From the NCBI GenBank assembly GCA_021234155.1, contig JAJEKV010000034.1, forward strand, positions 1,300,001 to 1,364,000: 64,000 nt of DNA. The letters run 5' to 3'. Source of the DNA: Isoetes taiwanensis. Taxonomy: Eukaryota; Streptophyta; Lycopodiopsida; Isoetales; Isoetaceae. A program made the position numbers and the translations under genes. The notes beneath the pieces were generated by a model. That model did not search any database, was not told the origin of the DNA, and worked only from the letters and a program-made list of their open reading frames with translations. Each line of letters begins with the position of its first letter. Position 1 is the stretch's first letter. Of the stretch, positions 20,608-32,314 are shown piece by piece.

Positions 20608-21170
20608 TGTTAGTCCTGTACATCCTGGTACAGGACTATTCATGCACACGACGGACCAGGTCAAGGCTAAGGATCTGCAGTCAGGCACGGGTCAGTCGTC
20701 CAAGGCCCCGCAGAAGACCAAGCCGCAGCAGACCACGCAGTCAAAGCCCGTGCCTCCTCCCAAGAGGAGGCGCTCAGACAAATGACGGGCCGTCACTGCC
20801 AGCATCAGCGTCAGCGTGATTTCAGGCATTTCAAGAGGCACCGCCAGCATTCCTGCAAATCAGGCCTCCTTCCAGGAGTCGGCACCGAAATCAGTCAGAG
20901 TGTCTATATTGGGCCAAAGGCCATTGTACTATATATATGAGTAGAGCTAGCACATGAGTTTTTAGATGAGTTTTGAGTCTTGTCTCACTTCTGTTTTCTC
21001 TCGATTGCGAGAGCTCATGTATCTTCATTGACATCAAGGAGTTGTTCTCATTATTGTGATCTTATTGTTCTCTTTTGTTTTCTCTTTTCTCTTTTCCCTC
21101 CCTTGTTCTTTTTGCAAATCCCGCGTGACATAGCTTCCGGATTCTCCTGTTTGATCCAAGGGTCCTCACA
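20608..21170 (+). mobile_element. Possible solo copia-type LTR
   Basis: Starts TGTTAGTCCTGTAC, which folds with GTACAGGACTA (hairpin). It has a TATA region ACTATATATATGAG near 20,928 and ends with pyrimidine-rich DNA and TCCTCACA at 21,170. This layout is typical of a plant copia LTR. No matching partner or target duplication was found, so the limits are tentative. A 66-codon frame inside it (20,585-20,785) ends KRRRSDK and is not recognised. Confidence 0.35.
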
Positions 21171-21439
21171 GAGGGCTGTCTTGCAGGAGTTCCCGAACCC
21201 AGACCCCAAACAGGAACGGGCCAGCAGGTGTGATGACAGAAATGTCTATCCGATGGACATTCCAATTCGCTTATGTCAAAACGGTATGATATGGTTATCT
21301 ATGTTATGGTTACTATGTCCAAACTTAGAGTTTGGTGACTTTTGTGACCCATTGCTTTTTTGGGTGGGTGTGAGGTTGGTCCCTAGTAGAATGGGGGGGG
21401 GAAATGGGGGCTTGGGTGGAATAGGGTCCTTTGGCCTTG
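21171..21439. other. Spacer before LINE
   Basis: No supported feature. A run of eight G occurs near 21,393-21,400. Confidence 0.4.
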
Positions 21440-22080
21440 GGTGACTCTTGGTGGGACGGTGGGTTTCAAAAAGGGCCTACACTCCCCCTTGCTAGTAGAG
21501 ATACTTATTTCAACAGGTTTACCAATGGATATTTTAGGGCAAATTGGTGACTTCTCCTACTGTATGGGGGGTGAGAGGCCTCCTCTTTCTTTCACCTTCT
21601 CCCCATACAATCTGGAAAGGAAGCGAAGGTGGTGCAAGGATTGGAGGCATGGGGTTACCCTTGATGGGGTAAGGGGGTTCAAAAGGGTATGTGCATTCTT
21701 CTTCCTTTCACATTCTCTCCAAACAGTCTGGGAATGAAACGGTGGGGGGCCAAGTATGGGGGGTATGGGGTTACCCTAGTTGGGGTTAAGGGGTTCAAAA
21801 AGAGTATAAGCATCCCCTTGCTTGTCAAGTTATTTTGCCAAAGTTTGTGCACCCCCTTGCTTATTAGGATATGTTTTTCACGAGATGACTCAATAGGGAC
21901 ATTATGTCTAAGGGGGTCTTGGTTGACTAAGGTCCTTGGGGTGATCCGGGGGGGAAGGGGGGTCTCAAAAAGGTTATAAATTTCCCTTTTCTTGGCTTAC
22001 CATTTGGGAAATTAGGAGGTACTCTTGGGGTGGGTCCTCCCTTGACCTATCCTTTTAATAAATTGGGAAAGAAATGGGGG
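21440..22080 (+). repeat. G-rich degenerate repeats upstream of LINE ORF2
   Basis: Four or more imperfect copies of a unit containing GGGGTTACCCT, GGGGTTCAAAAAG and CCCCTTGCTT (about 21,460, 21,675, 21,790 and 21,960), with many runs of four to eight G on the plus strand. It lies where the LINE 5' untranslated region and ORF1 would be expected. No ORF1 protein is visible. Confidence 0.5.
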
Positions 22081-22216
22081 TCAGGGGATAATAGCATGTC
22101 AAGCTATATTTACCTTGGAACTTGTGATCTATGTTGGCTTCTATCGATAAAGCTCCCTATCTCACCTGGATCCTGTAAAAGGAGCATCATACTATCAGAC
22201 CACTGTTGTAAACAAT

Positions 22217-24137
22217 ATGAAGATTGTTTCTTGGAACCTTAGGGGTATAAAAGGTGTTCTCAAACGAGGCAAAGTTCTTGCCGCAATTCGCTCCATGAAG
22301 GCAGATGTTATTATGATTCAGGAACATAGGCTTCCTGACCTCCAGGCAAGCTCTCTAGGCAACTGGGTGGGCAACAATTATTCCTCCCTCAGTTGTGCAG
22401 CCAGTGGGACTAAAGGGGGTACATGTATACTCTGGAAAGGTCTAGTACAAAAAACTTACTATTCTGCAGGGGATGGGCGATGGCAGGTGGTTACCTTTGA
22501 AACAAATAATTGTCACTGGGGAATCATCAATGTCTATGGTAACATTACCATTCTTTTAATATATTGATGACACAGTTCTTCAAAAAAAAAATCATCAATG
22601 TCTATGCATCTAATAAGCCAGTGGAAAGGGTCGCCACGTGGAAGGAGATTGAGTTCTGGATCACTCTCCAGGCCAACATAACAGAAAATTGGATCTTAGG
22701 TGGAGACTTCAATATGACAGACACATGGGACCAGAAAATAGGTCTACATAGAAACCTATCAACTGAGGAGGAATCCACTTGGAATTCACTACTTGATAAT
22801 GTTGGATTTACCTTGGTCCCGCCTTCCAATGCCTCCTTTTCCTGGTCAAATAAGCAAAAGGGCCAGGATAGAGTTTATTGCTTGATGGACAGGTTCTACA
22901 TGGCTAACAAGTTGGCGGGTTTTATGGATAGGTGCTGTGTTGAAGGTGAGTTAGCGTTTTCTCACTCTGATCATGTCCCCCAAAGTTTAATCTTGGAAAA
23001 CATTCCTACTACTAGGATGAATGGAAACACTCCCTTCAAGTTTAATGCATCTTGGCTGGGGAAGGAGGCTTTCTGCAAGCCCTTTAGGTTTTTGTTTCCT
23101 CACTAGCTGTTGTAGATAACCCATACAGTATGAGGGGATGGGTTAAGAAGATTGGTCTCATAAAGTGGTGGGTAAAAGGGTGGGGCAGGAACAGAGCTAT
23201 GGAGTTTAAAAAGGAAAAAGAAGAAGTCTATAACCTTCTGAGAGAGGTCAAACAGGAACTGCTATTGGACCCGCACAATATGGTAAAACAAAATGCAGAG
23301 AAGGTGCTAGAAGGGAAAGCCAAGGCAATAGAAGAGGAGGAGGCCAGAGGAGCGGCAGTTCGCTCCAAAACCAAATGGTATGCTGAGCTAAACCATGAAA
23401 ATTCTAAATGCTTCTTTAGGCTGGCTGGGGCTAGACTAGCAGAAAATAGTATTCTAACGGTGAAAGATGATAACCTCAATACACTGGAAGACCCGCAGGA
23501 AATCAGGTCCTTCATACGAGAAAGTTTTGAAAAACAATTTGCAGAAGATCCCTTACCCTTCTCCTTCCATCTTCGACTAAACACCTGGTTGGCCAAGGTT
23601 GATTGGGGGGAGAGGGTTAATGCTGCTGAAAATAGGCACTTACTTCATAATGTAGAAAAGGATGAGATCTATAAGACCTTATGCTCTCTTGCTGCCGGAA
23701 AATCCCCTGGTTCAGATGGTTTCCCCCCTGAATTCTTCGTCGAATTTTGGGACGTTCTTGGGGATGATTTACTAGAGCTGTTTGTGGTGCATGGGCCTCA
23801 TGCTCTCTACATCCTACTCTTGCAGCAGGATTTATCACGCTCATCCCTAAGGTTCCCAGGCCTCTAAGCTTAAGTGAGTGGAGGCCTATTGCTCTTACCA
23901 ATGCCATCTACAAAGTGATTATGAAGATTATCGCCAATCGCTTGAAACCTATACTCAATAGAGTCATCGGGATGGAGCAGTCAGCCTTCTTGCCCGGCAG
24001 ATATATCCTGGATAACTATCTTGCAGCCAGGGAAGGGCTGCACTGGTGTCAGGCCTCAAAACAAAAGTGTGTATTGATCAAGATGGATTTTAGAAAGGCG
24101 TATGATTCCCTAAGATGGACAGGTTTACGTGCAGTTA
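22217..24137 (+). pseudogene. L1-type LINE ORF2, 5' part (endonuclease and start of RT)
   Basis: Starts MKIVSWNLRGIKG, the classic start of the apurinic-type endonuclease of plant L1 LINEs. It continues with MIQEHRLPD, NWILGGDFNMT and LAFSHSDHVP (catalytic E, GGDFN and SDH motifs), then a linker and the RT start AAGKSPGSDGFPPEF, LIPKVPRPLS, WRPIALTNAIYKV, ANRLKPIL, QSAFLPGR and KMDFRKAYDSLRW. The protein nicks target DNA and reverse transcribes from the nick. Frames change near 22,540-22,590 (short insertion), 23,106 and 23,850. It is cut at 24,137 by an LTR element and resumes at 43,825. Confidence 0.93.
22539..22590 (+). mobile_element. Tiny 5'-truncated retroposed insert with poly(A)
   Basis: About 50 bp ending in a run of A, flanked by the direct repeat AATCATCAATGTCTATG (22,522-22,538 and about 22,590-22,606). 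A long target duplication plus an A tail is the mark of LINE-machinery insertion. It interrupts the endonuclease reading frame of the host LINE. Confidence 0.75.
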
Positions 24138-25701
24138 TGTGACGTTCCAGCATAACATACGGTATGAATACGTATATTATACTGACACGTCACTAGTACA
24201 TGTCGACTCAGACGACATGTACACGGCGACCGTAAAGGGTAGTACCCTAGGGTACGACCTTGTGAACCATTATATTGCACATGTTAAAGCAACATGTGAA
24301 TATAATCCTTTTTTGCCACGTGGCAATGATCCATTGACCAAAAAGGGACCAGCCCGTGGAGATAAAGGGGCATAAACCCTAAAAGGGAAACCCTTTCAGT
24401 TCTCAGCCCCTGAGTCTCGGATTGGAGCAGCAGAGGATGCATTTCCGCCTGAACGGAAGCAGAGAAGTCGGATCTCCCAGGTTGCAGCTCGATCCAAGAT
24501 CAGCAGACCCGAGATCAGCAGCATGGACGCTTTCAGAGGAGTGGGAGTCGGCCAAGATGCGGGTGGGTGGTTGATTCAATAGGTAGATCCGAGTTATCAG
24601 GCCTCTTTCAATAGGTTTAGCATCCATTCTTAGCTATAGGCGACCCCTACAGCCTAAGAATGATAGACACTAACAAAGGAACCTAACCATGTATGATTAG
24701 GTAGATTAGAATAGATGTATTCTGTTATTTTCAGTTCTGTTGTGATGATGTTTTGACATTCTATGCGCCACTCTTGTGTATTGGGAAGGGGGGTAGAGAC
24801 CCAGAGCCCAAGTAGGTTGTATGATCATGATTAGCCCATGAATTCCCAATTAATGCGGCCTGTGCATAAGAGCCCACCTGGCTGTGGGTGGCGGAGCTAG
24901 ACCGGCTGACAAGGAAGGGCTTGTCTGATCACAGTTGATCCCTCCGTGCGTGAAGCGATGGCCGGGAACATTGTGGGCTAGGCCTAATACCACGCACACT
25001 GCGTGAGGGCAGGGTATGGGCTCGACACCTCTTGGGTGATTCATCATCTTCTAGGGGTTCAAGTCATATACGAGCAGTGGCTCTCTAGCTCGCCTATGAT
25101 TGGCATGAACCTTCTGGAGGAGAGTGATCTCCTCCTGCCTCATCGGGAGCTGGGGAGATGCAACCCAGTGGTAGCCCCTTTAGCTACTCTGACCCAAAGA
25201 GGCTACTATCGGGGCTCCAATACTTTTCAGCCTATCTGCAAAGTATGCACAGGAGGGGCGGATGGAGTGGACTACCCAACGACCATGTTTCTATGCCAGC
25301 CAAATCCATTTGCCATGAATTACATGCGCATTGTTATCCCGGAGAGACCCAAGCCGTCGGTCTTTCCCCAAGAGTCTGAGCCTGGGTAGGATTTCCCCAT
25401 GTTATGTTGATGTACTGATGTGTTGTTGCAGCTACTGTGATATAGTGGACCACCCTTCGAGGTGGGTATGTTATTGTTGATTGATGTCATGTGCTCATGT
25501 GTGTTTACGCTTCCGCAGCTAGATCGATCCCGAGGGAGACGGGATGAATGACACGTCCATTCTTCCCCGTCGGGATCTTGGCCACCAGCAAGAGCCCGAT
25601 GTTAGATGGACGGCCTCATGTCAGCGAGCAGATGCTGGTTTGAGGGATGATCTCCAGTTTGTATACGATCGGGGCATCGTATAGGAGCTGGAGCCGTCAC
25701 A
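24138..25701 (+). repeat. Outer element left LTR
   Basis: 1,564 bp, TGTGACG...CGTCACA. It contains a strong inverted repeat GTACATGTCG (24,196-24,205) / CGACATGTAC (24,213-24,222). It differs from the right copy mainly in small clusters at CAG/CTG sites. Confidence 0.92.
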
Positions 25702-25702
25702 A

Positions 25703-25715
25703 TGGTATCAGAGCC
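25703..25715 (+). promoter_or_regulatory. Outer element primer-binding site
   Basis: TGGTATCAGAGCC, complementary to the 3' end of initiator tRNA-Met, one base after the LTR; the standard plant site. Confidence 0.9.
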
Positions 25716-25959
25716 TTGATCTTGGCAGACCAAGATCGATCACTGACCATATCCCTATAGGAACTAACCAATCTAGACATTCAGTCTTGGAGATAAAAGC
25801 CCAAGCACGAACCTCGAATAGTGGAATTTTTTTTTTTTCCCAGGAATAGAGTTAGTAATTATCTAGAACTAGAATAATTAGAGAACCTATTTAAGATGAA
25901 ATAGATAGAAGAAAAGCCTCCTAAGAAAGCCTAGTAAATTTTAGTCACTTTTTGGCCGA

Positions 25960-26475
25960 CACCTCCAAGGATGTGCCAGGAGCATGTTAGGTCTAGACCT
26001 AACTGGTCTCTCGTGCACGCTTAGAGGGGTCATTCCATAAGAACCCTAGAACTCGGCCTTAGAAGCCCCAAAATTGCAAAATAAAAGATGAAATCCCATG
26101 TAAAAAGCTCGAATTAGCTAGATTTGTATGTTAAAACACAGAAAAACATTAAGTAAAAGTCATTTTGGAGCAACACCTCTAAGGGTGCGCCAGGGCATAG
26201 TTAGGTCATGACCTAACACCCTTCTCGCGCATGCTTAGAGGGGTCCAGCCAACTGGACCCTTGATCAGCCACTTACCTGCCCCAAATGAAGTAAATAAGC
26301 AAAGAAACTAGCAATTCAGAAGAAAATAAGTAGGAATTCACGTCTTTAAACTTGTTTTTGGCATCCATTAGACATAAAAAGACCAACACCTCCAAGGGTG
26401 CGCCAGAGGCCACTTAGGTCCCAACCTAACTATGCTCTCGCGCATGCTTAGAGGGGTCCGATTTTTCAAACCCCA
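25960..26475 (+). repeat. Three leader hairpins of the outer element
   Basis: Three copies about 212 bp apart (about 25,961-26,033, 26,174-26,244 and 26,388-26,458), each reading CACCTC.AAG, TGCGCC, a palindrome, CTCGCGCATGC and CTTAGAGG. In copy 2 the arms CCTCTAAG (26,176-26,183) and CTTAGAGG (26,234-26,241) pair, TGCGC pairs with GCGCA, and the apex is GTTAGGTCATGACCTAAC (26,200-26,217). Copy 1 has GTTAGGTCTAGACCTAAC (25,986-26,003), a paired change at the centre. Copy 3 has TTAGGT/ACCTAA. Confidence 0.85.
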
Positions 26476-26589
26476 TAACTTGAGCTACAGAGCTCCAAAT
26501 CGCCTGAAATTTGTTGCAATAGGACCGTTAGACAGCCTAGAATCCATTTATGACCTCAAATTAGGCTAGAAATGTCAAATCCTAGCTCA

Positions 26590-29500
26590 AAATGACCAAA
26601 ATTGCTCAAACCCTTGAATTGTTTTTCCAAACTGTGGTTTGTTTGTAAATAGAAGCATACCCCATTAGTACCTCACAAGTATTGCTCTCGGCTCAAAGCT
26701 GATGCCTTAATCCTAGATAGAAGTGCCCAAGAACACCCCTTTGTTATAGTCATCTAGACCTCAGCATAGCAACCCAAGTCCAATTGTTGGTACATCACCT
26801 CTGCTCATGCCAAAGGCATAAACCTTGACTTAATTTTGTGTCCTTCTAATAGAGTTTGACCTATACAGCCGCCACATTGACACTCCCTATTGCCAGGATA
26901 CCTAGAAAGGAGCTAGAGTCTAGAGCTGCCCAAGTCACTCCATGTGTAGAGATTGGACACCCCCAAACCAACTTTGCTAGGACCTTAGAGTATGCCTCAA
27001 ACATCATGGAGGTTTTGCAAAACAACCCTCATTTCATGCCATACCACATGTCCTAATGTCCATAGACTTGGAGATTATAGATATGTCTCCATGCCTTTGC
27101 CGAGCCATCTTGCTTGCTTATAGAGCCCAAAATGTTGTAGGAGAGCCCTTCAAGTGGACCCTTAGACTCTAGAATATAATGAGCTTGCTTTTCCAAGTCT
27201 GAGGGCGAGCCACGTAAGAGCTAGAGGCGCAACTTCTTAAAGACATCAAGGTCCCAGCCGATGTACAGACAGATAAGGAGAGGAGACCGACAAGGCAGAC
27301 CCAAGAGAGGGAAGCACAACGACAAACACCTCAACTGACAAACGAGTAGAACAGGACACCACCGGCCTATCATCAATCTTCATCAAATGGGAAGAATACT
27401 TGGTAACCAACGTCATCAAGAATTTTCTAGATGTCAACCTCCCGGCTACCACGTCCACGAGGTCACATCAGAAAGAGGATCTCGACGCCTTCACCAACTC
27501 GACGCACATGAGTTTCAAATGGAAGAATGCAAGGCAGCAAAATACAGGTGCAGGAAGACGTTAGACATCGATGCCACGTTGGCATCACGAGCTAAGGTCA
27601 GAGGGCATAATCTTTCATCGAGGAGAGAAGTCATGGCGACACAGGAGCGTATAGAAACCAAAGGAAGGACGATTTTACTACGTCAGCCAAGGAATGCGAG
27701 ACTCGAATGGATAGGACCCAAAGGATGGAGGAGACGACCTAGCTAGCAGGTACAAATCATGCAAAGGCAACCAGAAGGAGCTAGGGTAGGTGCAATGGAG
27801 ATGACCACACTTCCAAGCACAGGAGAGGCACCTGGAATGAAGCAGAGCCCAATCAACAGGGGCACACTCAGAAATTCAACCTATGGAGGAATGACAATGC
27901 CTGCCTACCGACCACGATCTCAGAGCTTCGAAGACATTCAAGAACGCCCGACTGCAACAGCCAGGTGATCAACCGATCAAGGGCACCGCACATCGGCAAC
28001 CTTGCAACGACACACTGCATATACGGACGTTGAGCGGTCACCGCATTCCTTACGACGGACATACACATTAAGGAGGAGCATCTTTTTCAAGGGATCACAT
28101 CGACGAACACTCTTCGCAACTTGGAGTGACGAGCTCGGATCAGACATGAAGCTCAACAATCGTAGCAGCATCTCAAGGAATCCCGGAGTCAACCAGAACG
28201 AAGAAGATGCAGCAAAACCGAAGGATCAAACGCGATAGGAGGAGGGGAAACCTAAAGGAGTATAAACATTTAAGTAGATCTTCGTAGTTGTTTTCAAAAA
28301 GTGGATGAATTAAAATCCCAATGTAAATGCGTATATGTCTATTGTATATCTCGGGTGCTCACAGATATATCTCGGGCGCTTAGGTCAGGAAGCTCCTTCA
28401 CTTCGACTACCAAATGAGGAAGCAAGGAAGCACAAGTATAGCCCAAGATCAAAATGGAAGAGCAAGTACGAGGGAGAAACGACCAGAGGCCAAGCAAACT
28501 TCGACTCCAAACACTTCCGGAAGTGCCCTCAAGTAGAAGACCGCTCGTCCACCCAATGTCAGAACAAGAGACAACACCGGTCATGTCAAGATCATCAGCA
28601 CTGCATCAGGACATCATCAGGGCGCAACACTACCTCTTGTGGCAGCGGCAACACTTGACGAACTTATGACACGAGTGGCCTCAACAATAGAAGGAGGAAC
28701 GACCCGACATCAACAAGCCAACTAAGAAGGCACATCTCGACGACCATAATTCCACCTTGTGGTAATATAGGGTGATGCGCTATGACACGCGTATTAGATG
28801 GAGACGCACTTACGAAAGGCACCGCGACGAGGAGATATGCCTCCAACAACTAGGTGACGGCTTCGTCATGTACTTCCACCGGTAATTAGAACAGAAGAAG
28901 CCGATCGCATCTCCGACATGAGGGACCTCAACGCCCAAGGTAGAAGCATTCGACACCTTAACGACAAGAGTATACCTAAAGAAGGTACCTCTTCAATTCA
29001 AGGGTGACCCTGTGCAGATATAAGGATCCATCATCTCGACAACGAAGCCATCAGGGAGGAGAGCTATGATGCCTTACTTGCCAAGAGAGACCGACATGCA
29101 TAGAGGGACAAAGGCCAGGAACTGAAAGCTGGAGAAGTGCTAGAAACCGACTTCTTCCACGATCTCCCTAGAGGCAACAAGAGGATCAAAACTGACGAGC
29201 ATAATCAAAGCCACCGAAAGGTACCTCAAGACAAGAAGATGGCATAGCACTGTGGAACGTGACAACGCCCAAGCCATGTGATCGAGGGCATCAAAGAAGT
29301 AAGATTGGAAGCTCGACGGAGAAGCAACTAGGCGAGCCGAGCCGATGACTTGGACGCGGACTTAGATGCAACTTAGTGAACCCAAGGATGGACGATTCAA
29401 AGAACAACTGCAGAAGAGAACAACTCCAGAGGAGTATATCCAAAGGAAGCGCGCACAGCCTCAAGAGACGCCTCCAAATAGCTTCAAGTATCATGAAGGG

Positions 29501-29932
29501 GGGGGAACAATTACCGCCCGAGAACAGGATCAGGAAGCAGACTGAAATGTCGAAGCATCAACGACCAGCACACCTTTAGTTAGAATGTGATGCAAAGCAT
29601 GTTGTGCCATAGCCGACAAACATCGGAGGGCCCAAGTATATCAACAAGTTACCCCGGAGTACGAGCTGACGTACAAATAGGAAGATATAGATCGTCAACA
29701 CCATTGCACCGGGAGGAACACCGATGACATTACCGAGGAGTAGGTGTGCAACTCGAAGGGAGGCACAAGGGGGACTTAATAGCTCTAGTAGTAATTGTAA
29801 TTATATAAGCTATATGCTTTGCATATATAGTTCCCTTGTTATTCCTTCCCTCCCATAGCGTAACAAATCAAAGGAAGAGATGTCAGGCAATTTGCAGAGG
29901 TGAAGCAATCAACATCCTCAACACTCTTCAGG
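26590..29932 (+). other. Outer element internal region, 5' part
   Basis: Homologous throughout to 32,870-35,660 of the inner element, with scattered substitutions and indels, but no open frame longer than about 120 codons and no gag, protease, RT or integrase motif on either strand. It is cut at 29,932 by the inner element. Confidence 0.7.
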
Positions 29933-31403
29933 TGTGACGTTCCAGCACAGTATACGGTCCCAGGACGTATACTGTACTGCACCGTCACGTGTACATGCCA
30001 TCCCAATCGACGTGTACGCCGACGTGTACCCAAGCAAGGGCGCCCTAGGGGGCAGCTTGCAATGGTGCGCACACTTAGCAATGTGCGCACTTTTAGACCT
30101 TTAACCCATTAAAGGTAGACCAAGGGTCATGGAAACCCTAAACCTAACTGATAGCCTACATAAGGCACCAAACCCTAACTTTCCCTTTTTCGCCCACAGA
30201 CCTTCCGAGCTCTGATTCACGTGCCTGAGGAGGCAATTCCAACTCCCAAGATCTACCCGTGCGCCCCAGCTTGTCAGATCATCCTTCCGACCGCATCCCG
30301 AAGCAGAACAGAGACATGGACGCCTTCGGATCTAGCGGAGTGAACCAGGGATCAGGTATTTGGTCGATTGAATAGCCTAAACCTTATTCCAGCCTTCAAA
30401 CCAGTAGGTTTAGCCTATTAAATCACCCTTAGTAGCCAAGCATATCCTGAGATTGACTCTAACTAAAGAACCTAACTCTATGAATTAGATTAGTTCTTAT
30501 TACTTATGTTGATATGATGGACGGATGTATTCTGTGGACTCATTGTATTGGGAAGGGGGGTAGAGACTTGAAGCTTAGTAGATGATGCTCCTAGATAGTC
30601 CCTCTTAGTGCATTATTAGATTTCGGCCTGTGTACAGGAGCCCACCTGGTTGTGGGTGAAGGGGCCAGACTGGCTTAGAATGAGGTTCGTGTTCTGACCC
30701 TTGACCGATCCCTCTGGCGTGTAAAGTCTACCGGGGATCAGAGTGACTAGGTCTAATGGCTTGCCACTGAGTGTGGGTAAGGCATGGGCTCGACACGCGT
30801 GGGGTGGTGTACACCTTCCAGTGGGTTAAGTCGAATCAGGGCATGTAGATCTCTGGAGGGAGTGATCCCTACCTGCCCCATCGGGACTGGGGAGATGTAA
30901 CCCAGGAATAGCCCCTTTGGCTATGCACCCGGTGGGCTACAGTCAGGTCCCAACACTTTTCAACCTACTCTGCAAAGTGTGCACAGGAGGGGCGGATGGA
31001 GTGGACAACCCTAAGCCATGTTCTTATGCCAGCCCAATCCATTGTCATGATTCTGTCTGCACTGAACTCTGGAGACCCAAGCTTGTCAGTCATCCCCTGG
31101 AGTCTGAGCCTTGGGTAGGAACTTCCTTTGTATTGTGCTGATCTCTGTCTATGCAGATGTTGATGTGCCACCCTTCGAGGTGGATATATGATGTTATGTT
31201 ACTGACGTGTATGTTTATGCTTCCGCAGCTAGGTAGGCCCTGAGGGAGACGGGGTAAAATGACCCCTTCACTCTTCCCACTGCGGACTCTAGACGGTCAC
31301 AGTGATATGTGGAGGGCCCTGTATCAGTGTGGAGCTGGTGCAGGGGATGAACTCCTGTTTGTATACGGTGCGCGGGCATCATATACGAGTAGGGGACGTC
31401 ACA
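29933..31403 (+). repeat. Inner element left LTR
   Basis: 1,471 bp, begins TGTGACGTTCCAGCACAG and ends GGGGACGTCACA. Aligns along its length with the right copy but differs repeatedly at CTG/CAG sites. Confidence 0.92.
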
Positions 31404-31404
31404 G

Positions 31405-31415
31405 TGGTATCAGAG
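31405..31415 (+). promoter_or_regulatory. Inner element primer-binding site
   Basis: TGGTATCAGAG, complementary to the 3' end of initiator tRNA-Met, one base after the LTR. Confidence 0.85.
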
Positions 31416-31599
31416 AAATGTTCTTGGAGACCAAGAGCAAAGCACTGACCATGCTCCCAGTAGTACTAACTTGATAGGATCCTCAAACCTCGAAAAGTGG
31501 GAAATTGTTTTCTCATTTTTGTAGTTTATGCTAAGCTAGTAACAGTTAAGTGAATTGGAACATAATAAGACTAAAAAGAATGAACCAAAACCTTCTCAG

Positions 31600-31810
31600 T
31601 CAAGGTGGTCTCACAGCTCGCGCCTGGTCAAAGAACTAAACTTTAGTTTTTGAGCAGGGCGCTACCTGTGAGACATTGATCCTAAAACACCTAAAAAGAA
31701 TGAGCCAAAACCTTCGCAGTCAAGGTGGTCTCACAGCTCGCGCCTGGTCAAAGGACCAAAGCCTTTTCATTCAATGTGGTCTCACAGCTCGCGCCTGGTC
31801 AAAGAACTAA
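31600..31810 (+). repeat. Leader hairpin block of the inner element
   Basis: A full hairpin at 31,608-31,674: GTCTCACAG pairs with CTGTGAGAC, GCGCC(T)G with CAGGGCGC, and AACTAAA with TTTAGTT. It is followed by two more copies of the left arm with its preceding AAAACCTT.GCAGTCAAGGTG box (31,728-31,750 and 31,777-31,800). A related full hairpin lies at 32,697-32,763. Confidence 0.85.
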
Positions 31811-31894
31811 ACTTTAGTAATAGTAACTCGAATTTTAAGCTAGGAATTAGCTAGAGTAGTCTAGCTTTTCAATCTATTTGAACCTCATTTTAAA

Positions 31895-31985
31895 AGAATT
31901 TCCACAGTAGCGGGAATTGAACCTCCCACCCACAAGATTGAACCCCCCCAAACCCCCCCGTGCCAACCACTGAGGGCGGGCATCA
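31895..31985 (-). ncRNA. tRNA-derived (SINE-type) head, degenerate
   Basis: On the minus strand, CCCTCAGTGGTTGGCACGG (31,960-31,978) resembles a pol III A box and GGTTCAATTCCC (31,912-31,923) a B box, about 45-50 bp apart, with a G-run between. This is the usual head of a plant SINE. No tail or target duplication was resolved. Confidence 0.5.
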
Positions 31986-32211
31986 TTTATATTTAAAATA
32001 TGATTCTTATTTAGATTTAAGCTTTAATAATGTTAGATAATATTAATGGCCAAGCCTTAGACTTAGAACCAAGACCCTTAAAGCTAGATAGAGACAGCAT
32101 CTGCATTCATCATAGCTTAGTTGTCATCTTATCTTGCTAAGTGTCTTCTTGTCTACATATAGGTAGTATAATTAAACCTTTTTTAGAAACCCAGACCCAG
32201 AATTGGCCATC

Positions 32212-32220
32212 TATAAATAG
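32212..32220 (+). promoter_or_regulatory. TATA box ahead of the H3-like ORF
   Basis: TATAAATAG preceded by GGCCATC, 95 bp before the ATG at 32,315. Transcription would start near 32,245 and give a leader of about 70 nt. It is separate from the LTR promoter. Confidence 0.6.
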
Positions 32221-32314
32221 ACCTAGGACCCCTCCCCCCTCATTTGTAGATTCCCTGTTTAGAAATTTGCTCCGCATTTCGAAGCGATTTTAGGACGCCC
32301 GACCTCCGATCGAC

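Noticed and set aside
24115-24375. 86-codon open frame running from the LINE into the LTR
   Set aside because: It starts in LINE sequence and crosses the insertion junction; an accidental frame in LTR DNA.
25003-25389. 128-codon open frame in the left outer LTR (and similar frames at 30,917 and 43,283)
   Set aside because: Lies wholly in LTR sequence, changes between copies and has no known motif.
27387-28670. Gag-like protein in the outer element
   Set aside because: Only short frames with a weak CP/Cys pattern; no CCHC knuckle or capsid pattern could be traced, and frames are not conserved in the inner copy.
31895-31985. Functional tRNA gene
   Set aside because: A- and B-box-like motifs are present, but the acceptor and anticodon stems do not pair; a SINE head is more likely.
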